A stretch of 56,150 nt of DNA. Origin: Rhizobiaceae bacterium (GTDB lineage Bacteria > Pseudomonadota > Alphaproteobacteria > Rhizobiales > Rhizobiaceae). Position 1 is the first letter of the stretch, and the number at the start of each line of letters is the position of its first letter. The stretch spans positions 1 through 56,150 of the forward strand of contig JARGOF010000034.1 in the NCBI GenBank assembly GCA_029212415.1, written 5' to 3'. Positions 50,881 through 56,150 of this stretch are shown in pieces. The notes beneath the pieces were generated by a model. The model worked only from the letters and a program-made list of their open reading frames with translations. It made no database searches and was not told the DNA's origin. A program made the position numbers and the translations under genes.

Positions 50881-50982
50881 CGCAGGTCAAGCGGACCTGG
50901 GTGGAATGGTTCCCTTCAGGGGCAGGTGGCTCGGAAGCGCCCGGCTCGCAGACAAGGCGTTCCCAAAAATCGTAAAGGCGCG

Positions 50983-52302
50983 TTACAGGCTTGGGGCCGG
51001 TGCAATGGTCGCTTCGCAAACACCAAAGCCAATGCCCGCGAATCCCTGCTTTTCACATCGCCCGGTCAAAATGACCTGATCACCATCGTCCAGGAATGAG
51101 CGCTCTTCACCTGATGTCAGAGTGAGGGGGGTGGAGCCATTTAGTGTCTTTTCCAAAAGGCTTCCCAATTCCTGTGGCGTTTGCCCGGACAGTGTGCCCG
51201 AACCACACAATTCGCCAACAACGAGGTTGCTTCCATTGCTGGTCAGATGCGCCAGCATCTGTCCAATGCTCCAGTAAAGCGCCTTGCTGGAACTGGTGGC
51301 GCAAATGGTGTCGGGCGCGCTATGCTCGGAACGCATTCTGGCGCTTGTCAGCGAGACTTCAGTGTGAATATCCACGCCACCCCATTGTTGATCGGAAAGC
51401 GATGTCAGATGCGGCAACAGGTCTGCATCTTGCTGGTCCCTTGGAGCGACGGCTTGCCGGAACGGCAGAAGTGCCTCACTGGTGATGATCCAGGGTGACA
51501 CAGAAGTGGCAAAGCTTTTTGCCAAAAAGGGACCAAGCGGCTGATACTCCCAGGCCTGGATATCGCGGGCCGACCAATCATTGAGCAAGGATACGCCAAA
51601 GACGTGGTTCCAACCGTCATCGACCGTCAGCGGTGCGCCCCTGGCGCTGGGTCGGCCGATGTAGAAACCCAATTCAACTTCATAGTCGAGACGTTCCGAC
51701 GGGGCAAATACCGGCGGAGAATCCGGTTTTTTCAACTGTCCATTTGGTCTTTGAATGGAACCGCGCCCGATCTGTACAGAAGGCGCGCGGCCATTATAGG
51801 CAACGGGCAAATGTTCATAGTTCGGCAAGAGCGGCGCCGTGGGGCGAAAGATCGCGCCGGCATTGCGTGCGTGGTTCTTGGACGCAAAGAAATCAGTAAA
51901 ATTGGGAATGACGACCGGCAATCCAAATTCCACATCCGTTGCCGGGTAGAGATGTTTTGCAAGCTCCACCTGGTGCGGCGAATCCTGATGCAGAAAGGAC
52001 CACAGCGCTTTGCGCAAAGCGCTCCAGGCATCGGGTCCCAGTTCCATCAATCCATTGAGAACCGGAGCCGCGCAGCTTTCAAACACGGCGCGATCTGCGG
52101 GCGCGCCAAGCGCCGCCAGTGCCGAGATATCCAGAACGCAGTCACCGATTGCTGTGCAAACCCGCATCGGGCCTTCATCGCCATTCGGTCGAAAGACACC
52201 AAAGGGCAAATTCTGGATGGGGAAATCGCAGTCCGGGACATTGGCGGTTTCCACCCAGCTTTTGGCATGGGGATCGTGGGTTTCATTGAGTGCAGGCTTC
52301 AT
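50983..52302 (-). CDS. fahA: Fumarylacetoacetase-family hydrolase
   Basis: This 439-residue enzyme of the FAH superfamily has the two-domain layout of true fumarylacetoacetases: an N-terminal SH3-like part (FPIQNLPFGVF, CVLDISALAALG) and a C-terminal metal-binding beta-roll with TDFFASKNHARNAG, DYEVELGFYIGRPS, LLNDWSARDIQAWEYQPLGPF and GELCGSGTLSG. The typical reaction splits fumarylacetoacetate to fumarate and acetoacetate in tyrosine/homogentisate breakdown. No homogentisate dioxygenase or isomerase is nearby, so a different acylpyruvate-type substrate is possible. Its start overlaps the SDR stop as ATGA. Confidence 0.9.
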   Translation of the reverse strand: MKPALNETHDPHAKSWVETANVPDCDFPIQNLPFGVFRPNGDEGPMRVCTAIGDCVLDISALAALGAPADRAVFESCAAPVLNGLMELGPDAWSALRKALWSFLHQDSPHQVELAKHLYPATDVEFGLPVVIPNFTDFFASKNHARNAGAIFRPTAPLLPNYEHLPVAYNGRAPSVQIGRGSIQRPNGQLKKPDSPPVFAPSERLDYEVELGFYIGRPSARGAPLTVDDGWNHVFGVSLLNDWSARDIQAWEYQPLGPFLAKSFATSVSPWIITSEALLPFRQAVAPRDQQDADLLPHLTSLSDQQWGGVDIHTEVSLTSARMRSEHSAPDTICATSSSKALYWSIGQMLAHLTSNGSNLVVGELCGSGTLSGQTPQELGSLLEKTLNGSTPLTLTSGEERSFLDDGDQVILTGRCEKQGFAGIGFGVCEATIAPAPSL

Positions 52303-53048
52303 AGGTGCCGGCCCCCGTCAACCACGATGCGTGTGCCGGTGGCTGTGCGCAGATGTGTGACACAGGCCAGGATGGCGTCCGCGACATCTTCGGGCTCAAC
52401 AACTTTCTTCAGCGGCGTGGCCTGTGCACCTTTTTCCAATGCGTCTCTGCCGCGTCCGGCGACAAAATCTGTTGCAACTGCTGCCGGAGAAACGCACAAA
52501 AAGCGAACTTCCGGACCAAAAGCCCGGGCAAAGGACATGGTCATCGTGTCAAGCGCTGCCTTGGCCGCGCAATAGGCCATATTGCTGCCGGATCCGGTGA
52601 ATGCGGAGATCGACGAGACGTTGACGACAACGGCGTCACCGGTTGCTTGCATCAATGGCAAAAAGCGTCTGGTCACCGAGAATGGTCCGCCAGCGTTCAA
52701 TTGAAGCAACTGATTGAACAAGGCTTCATCCAGTGTATCGAGATCCTTGTGGGCGATCGGCTGGGTTGCCCCTGCAGAATTGATCAGAATATCCAGCTTG
52801 CCAAATTGATTTGCGATTTCCGTTACAGCCTGTGCCACGGAGGCGGGGTCGCCAATATCCAGCTTTAGAGAAATGTGTCCAACCCCGGGCAGGGATTCGA
52901 CCACTGCCGTCGCGCGCTCCTGGCTTGAATGAAAGCCGACTGCGATTGTTGCCCCTTGTTCAGCAAGTGCCCGCGCTGCGGCGGCCCCTATGCCGTTACT
53001 TCCCCCTGTCACCAGAGCAACTTTTCCATCAAGACTGTATCTATTCAT
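52299..53048 (-). CDS. Short-chain dehydrogenase/reductase (SDR)
   Basis: ATG 53048 follows AAAGGG and gives 249 residues; the frame extends to 53087 with little support. It is a classical SDR with TGGSNGIG (14-21), NSAGA (NAG variant), the catalytic Ser in VNVSSIS and YCAAK (Tyr159, Lys163). The C-terminus ends GTRIVVDGGRHL. Four-base overlap with the FAH-family gene shows they form an operon. It probably oxidises or reduces an intermediate of the same catabolic route. Confidence 0.9.
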   Translation of the reverse strand: MNRYSLDGKVALVTGGSNGIGAAAARALAEQGATIAVGFHSSQERATAVVESLPGVGHISLKLDIGDPASVAQAVTEIANQFGKLDILINSAGATQPIAHKDLDTLDEALFNQLLQLNAGGPFSVTRRFLPLMQATGDAVVVNVSSISAFTGSGSNMAYCAAKAALDTMTMSFARAFGPEVRFLCVSPAAVATDFVAGRGRDALEKGAQATPLKKVVEPEDVADAILACVTHLRTATGTRIVVDGGRHL

Positions 53049-53167
53049 GTTTTTCCCTTTGCTTTGCCGCATTCCTATCACCTGCATGGCCTGTTCGCTG
53101 CCACAGCGAATTGGGACAAACAGGAGCGCAGTCGCAAGGAAACAGCGATGTGCAGTGCATGATTGAA

Positions 53168-53968
53168 CTACATAAAGGCGCGCATGAGCTCATTCTGGCT
53201 GGTGATGCCCATGCGCTCATAGGCGCGCTTGCGATAGGTCAGAACGGTATTGATGCTGACGCCGAGCTCCAGGGCTATTCCCTCGGAGGTGAGGCCGCGG
53301 GCAATCTGCGCACAGACCTGTGTTTCGCGGGGCGTCAGGCTTGGGATTTTGGAGCGCAAAAGATGCTCAAAATCGGGGGCGTTTCGGCTGCCTGCCATGG
53401 GCAGATCATCGGCGTGTCGCTGCGCCAGGGAAAGCAAGACCTGCGACGATTCAAATAATTTTTCGATGGACGACTCGGAAAAGAATTTTCCCCGCACATA
53501 GACATTCAGCCTTGCCCGGCTTTCGGCCGGGCCATCCGATTGACCAAAAATTGTCAATCGGCTTCCAAGCCCCACGCTCGTGTAACACGCGTTGCGGTAA
53601 TCATTCGCCGGAATATCAGCAGCCAGCGTGTAGACCCCTGCAAGGTTGCCATCGTCGATTGTCTCCATCTCGTTAATGGGGTCCAGATGCCAATAACGCT
53701 CCATATATCGCTTGGCGCAAACCTCTGCGTCGCGGTTCTGGCCAATGCTTTGGGCGTATATGCCCTCGGGTTTTCGGCCTGCGTTAAACTTGAATATCGA
53801 CACGTGCTGGCACTCGCAAATTGCGTGTATCAGCGCAAAAAAGCGATCAGTGAAGTTCGGTCTTCCAATGCTTTCGATCAAACTGGACAAGTCTGTTGGG
53901 GTGGGCCAGGCGGCAGCCACGTTGCGATCTCCAAATACCCTCATCACTCTCCCCTTGCAGTTGGACAT
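53168..53968 (-). CDS. LuxR-family transcriptional regulator
   Basis: The 266-residue protein has a C-terminal LuxR/FixJ helix-turn-helix (LTPRETQVCAQIARGLTSEGIALELGVSINTVLTYRKRAYERMG, given as the segment about 207-250) and an N-terminal sensory part of unknown ligand (GAF-like in size and hydrophobicity). It has no receiver domain, and the conserved Trp/Tyr/Asp pattern of acyl-homoserine lactone receptors is not obvious. It lies upstream of the SDR-FAH pair on the same strand and is divergent from the GntR gene, so local control is likely. Confidence 0.87.
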   Translation of the reverse strand: MSNCKGRVMRVFGDRNVAAAWPTPTDLSSLIESIGRPNFTDRFFALIHAICECQHVSIFKFNAGRKPEGIYAQSIGQNRDAEVCAKRYMERYWHLDPINEMETIDDGNLAGVYTLAADIPANDYRNACYTSVGLGSRLTIFGQSDGPAESRARLNVYVRGKFFSESSIEKLFESSQVLLSLAQRHADDLPMAGSRNAPDFEHLLRSKIPSLTPRETQVCAQIARGLTSEGIALELGVSINTVLTYRKRAYERMGITSQNELMRAFM

Positions 53969-53989
53969 CGGAATTTTTTATTTTTTTGA

Positions 53990-54022
53990 TTGTATACCGA
54001 ATTGCATGCAGTATCATATACG
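53990..54022. promoter_or_regulatory. Symmetrical element in the luxR/gntR divergent gap
   Basis: Outer arms GTATA (53992-53996) and TATAC (54017-54021) are symmetric about the palindrome TGCATGCA (54003-54010). The left part TTGTATAC also fits FCD-type GntR operators. It lies just upstream of the LuxR start and in the leader of the GntR gene. Confidence 0.4.
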
Positions 54023-54142
54023 AAAGATCGGGCGACTTGCAAGAGATTGACTCGGCCGTTCAGGCGCCAGCCAATTTGCGAATATGCGCCTGGACTGAGT
54101 TGTCGCGCCAGAAACAGGCGCGTTGAAAACGGGACGGAACGA

Positions 54143-54793
54143 ATGGCCAATACACAGAACAGGGGGCGATCCCAGGCGGTTTATGAACATCTGCGTGGCG
54201 CCATCGTATCGGGTGCCTTGCGCCCCAACGAACCCCTTGTTGAAGCCGAGATCAGTGAACGGCTGAATGTCAGCCGCACCCCGGTCCGCGAAAGCCTGCA
54301 GCGGCTTGCGACGGAAGAATTGATCGTGCCCAGACGGCGCGGTTGGGCGGTGCGTGAATATTCACCGCAAGATGCGCAAAACCTTGCTGAAATTCGTGTG
54401 GCCCTTGAAGGCTATGCTGCATTTCTTGCGGCAGAACGTGCTGAAAGTGCGGATATCGAACGGCTTCAAACGATCCATGAAACACGGCTGACGCTCAATC
54501 CGGACCAGGAAGACGAAAGGGTGCGCACCAATCTCGCGTTTCACAATGCGGTCATCGAAGCGGCAAACAATCCCAGTCTTCATGGCGCCATACGCGCCAG
54601 CACCCGGTTCTATTTCAATCGTCCGATTGCGCATGAAACCCCTGAGGTTCTGATGCGCCTGGGAAACAAGGACCATGCCGTCATTCTTCAGGCAATCCGT
54701 TCGCGCAAGCCAAAGGAAGCTGAAGAGGCCATGCGTCACCACCTGAATCGCACTTACAAGATGATGGAGCGCATCAATTTCGGCACAGTTTGA
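54143..54793 (+). CDS. GntR-family regulator, FCD (FadR-type) subfamily
   Basis: From ATG 54143 the protein has 216 residues; a long upstream extension to 53990 would cover the divergent promoter and is rejected. The N-terminal winged helix has YEHLRGAIVSGALRPNEPLVEAEISERLNVSRTPVRESLQRLATEELI (in the segment about 14-60). The C-terminal FCD domain has LAEIRVALEGYAAFLA, NLAFHNAVIEAANNP and DHAVILQAIRSRKPKEAEEAMRHHL, with typical metal or ligand-binding His/Asp residues. It probably represses the following TRAP transporter and the catabolic genes in response to their substrate. Confidence 0.92.
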   Translation: MANTQNRGRSQAVYEHLRGAIVSGALRPNEPLVEAEISERLNVSRTPVRESLQRLATEELIVPRRRGWAVREYSPQDAQNLAEIRVALEGYAAFLAAERAESADIERLQTIHETRLTLNPDQEDERVRTNLAFHNAVIEAANNPSLHGAIRASTRFYFNRPIAHETPEVLMRLGNKDHAVILQAIRSRKPKEAEEAMRHHLNRTYKMMERINFGTV

Positions 54794-54927
54794 AGCGCTT
54801 CGGTTCTGCCGTTTCAACGGGGATGGGAATGTCACATGGGTTGGCGACAGACAGCCTGCGCGAAAAGAAGTGATAAATCCTCTGTCACCAAACAGATCGT
54901 ACCAATGACAATTCTTGTCGGATATTA

Positions 54928-55341
54928 GTGGAAGACAGACATTTGGCCCAGGAAATTCGTCACGCAAAACAGCCAGGCAACACAGATCGGTGGTTGCCAC
55001 GCTTACAGTTCTACATTGTCTTCACCCGCCGTGTGCGGGTCACAGATGATCCCTTTGCCGACATCAAGGATGATCTGCCTGCGCATCTCGACTGGATCAG
55101 GGAGCAGGAAGAAAAGGGCGTCCTGTTCATGGCTGGTCCATTCCGCGATGACAGCTATTGGGAAGGTGACGGCATGTTCATCTTCAAAGTGGCTTCTGCG
55201 GAAATCGCGGCGGAAATCGCCGCGACATGTCCGCTGCATAAGTCGGGGAAGCGCACTTTCGAAGTCACGCCATGGCAATTCAACGAGGGGCAAATCACGC
55301 TTTCTGTAAAGCAGGCGGCACAAGAATTCACCTGGTCGTAG
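54928..55341 (+). CDS. YciI-like (YCII-related) domain protein
   Basis: The protein has up to 137 residues. The dimeric ferredoxin-like core starts near LQFYIVFTRR and has DDLPAHLDWIREQEEKGVLFMAGPF and GDGMFIFKVASAEIAAEIAATCPLHKSG, with the typical His-Asp arrangement. The start is unclear: GTG 54928 and TTG 54943 are both in frame and there is no ATG near the domain. Relatives include muconolactone-isomerase-like and dehydrochlorinase-like proteins; a role in the local catabolic route is plausible. It lies between the GntR gene and the TRAP gene. Confidence 0.8.
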   Translation: MEDRHLAQEIRHAKQPGNTDRWLPRLQFYIVFTRRVRVTDDPFADIKDDLPAHLDWIREQEEKGVLFMAGPFRDDSYWEGDGMFIFKVASAEIAAEIAATCPLHKSGKRTFEVTPWQFNEGQITLSVKQAAQEFTWS

Positions 55342-55387
55342 CCGACATAAGGCGCGCCACACAATCAAAACAACTGGAGGAAATGCT

Positions 55388-56150
55388 ATGAGAAGACTGA
55401 TTTCATCAACGTTTTTAGCGGGTGCGATGCTTGCGAGTCTTGGCGCTGTCGCCAATGCGCAGGAAGTCAAATTGCGTATGTCAAACTGGATTGCAAGTCA
55501 GGCGCATCCCATCTCCATTGCATTGCATGAGTGGGCTGACAAGGTAGAGAAGGACTCGGACGGACGCATTCAGATTGATGTCGACGGTGCGCCGATCGGC
55601 GGTGCCAAGGGGCAGTACGATTTGATCCGCAATGGCGCCACCGACATCGGCTGGGGGCTGCTGTCACTGACGCCGGGTCGCTTCGAGCTGTCGCAGGTCA
55701 TCGAGCTTCCCTTTCTGTCTCCCAGCGGGGAGAAGGGCAGCGTCGCTGCGACACGTGTTTACAACGAGTATTTTGCCGAGAAAGAATTCAACGACACCAA
55801 ACTCCTGGCAATTCATGTTCATGGCCCCGGCCATCTGCATACAAAGGGCCCCGTCAAAAAACGTGCAGACATGAGCGGTCTGAAAATCCGCACGGTTGGC
55901 GGTGGCGTGCCCTGGGTTGAAGCGCTTGGCGCGACCCCGGTGGTTCAGCCTGCGTCTGAATCCCATGAATCGCTGGCGCGCGGCATCACCGACGGCATAC
56001 TATTCCCATGGCAGGCAATCCAGGCCTACCGGCTCGAAGAGCTGGTCACACACCATCTGACGGTCGACAAGGGGCTCTACACGGTTTCATTCTTCTTTGC
56101 CATGAACAGCGACAAATACAATAGCCTTCCAGATGATCTCAAGGCTGTCA
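55388..56150 (+). CDS. TRAP transporter substrate-binding protein DctP-type (partial, runs off window)
   Basis: ATG 55388, preceded by GGAGGA, begins a Sec signal peptide (MRRLISSTFLAGAMLASLGAVANA) and 254 codons are visible before the window ends. The mature part has LRMSNWIASQAHPISIALHEWADKVEKDSDGRIQ (in the segment about 28-60), the family Arg region GLKIRT, and ESHESLARGITDG. Such proteins capture organic acids for TRAP uptake. It is the first transport gene of the catabolic locus; the small and large membrane subunits presumably follow outside the window. Confidence 0.9.
   Translation, partial: MRRLISSTFLAGAMLASLGAVANAQEVKLRMSNWIASQAHPISIALHEWADKVEKDSDGRIQIDVDGAPIGGAKGQYDLIRNGATDIGWGLLSLTPGRFELSQVIELPFLSPSGEKGSVAATRVYNEYFAEKEFNDTKLLAIHVHGPGHLHTKGPVKKRADMSGLKIRTVGGGVPWVEALGATPVVQPASESHESLARGITDGILFPWQAIQAYRLEELVTHHLTVDKGLYTVSFFFAMNSDKYNSLPDDLKAV

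Overview
The window looks like a chromosomal segment of an alphaproteobacterium, most likely of the Rhizobiales/Hyphomicrobiales. The strongest marker is a complete acpXL-fabZ-fabF2-fabF1-adh2-lpxXL set at 13767-19128. In rhizobia and relatives this set builds the very-long-chain (27-hydroxy-C28 type) fatty acid of lipid A. Most genes are GC-rich and tightly packed with 4-base start/stop overlaps. The stretch from about 34300 to 50980 has an accessory character, with IS remnants, locally AT-rich genes and orphan genes.

Region 1 (1-13048) is a corrin-ring cluster: cbiX, cobH, cobL, cobI, a cbiG-cobJ fusion and cobM on plus; cobK and cbiD on minus; then cobA, cobB, cobC and cobD on plus. CbiX, CbiG and CbiD are present and no cobG or cobF is seen, which indicates the early-cobalt (oxygen-independent) chemistry under Cob-style names. 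Region 2 (13049-20514) holds an L,D-transpeptidase, the lipid A VLCFA operon and a divergent mrp/apbC Fe-S carrier gene. FabF2XL has lost the ketosynthase catalytic residues and FabF1XL keeps them.

Region 3 (20600-34274) is a reductive pyrimidine catabolism regulon. PreT/PreA reduce uracil or thymine, a dihydropyrimidinase and an N-carbamoyl-beta-alanine amidohydrolase open and deaminate the ring, and an omega-amino-acid aminotransferase removes beta-alanine. An NMT1/THI5-type ABC importer probably brings in the substrate, and a divergent RutR-like repressor with matching palindromes probably controls it. A clear intrinsic terminator closes the region at 34251-34274.

Region 4 (34298-41343) is the most unusual part. 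An AT-rich, overlapping two-gene cassette (34938-37293) sits among transposase remnants. The first protein ends in what looks like a diadenylate cyclase (DAC/DisA_N-like) core with DG- and RRR-type motifs. The second is an unrecognised, probably helical protein. Next come two direct copies of a dead IS110-plus-REP-associated-transposase composite, flanking an orphan aztD-like zinc chaperone gene that has a near-perfect Zur-type palindrome at its promoter.

Region 5 (41344-50615) holds a membrane-anchored GltS-like FMN enzyme, a ThDP enzyme of the acetolactate synthase family, and a 1809-residue autotransporter whose passenger alternates Gly-rich blocks with beta-rungs. Region 6 (50983-56150) is a catabolic locus: fumarylacetoacetase-family hydrolase, SDR, LuxR-type and GntR/FCD regulators, a YciI-like protein, and the start of a TRAP-transporter binding protein cut by the window edge. 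No tRNA, rRNA or CRISPR array was seen. All calls come from reading the sequence; no database search was run.
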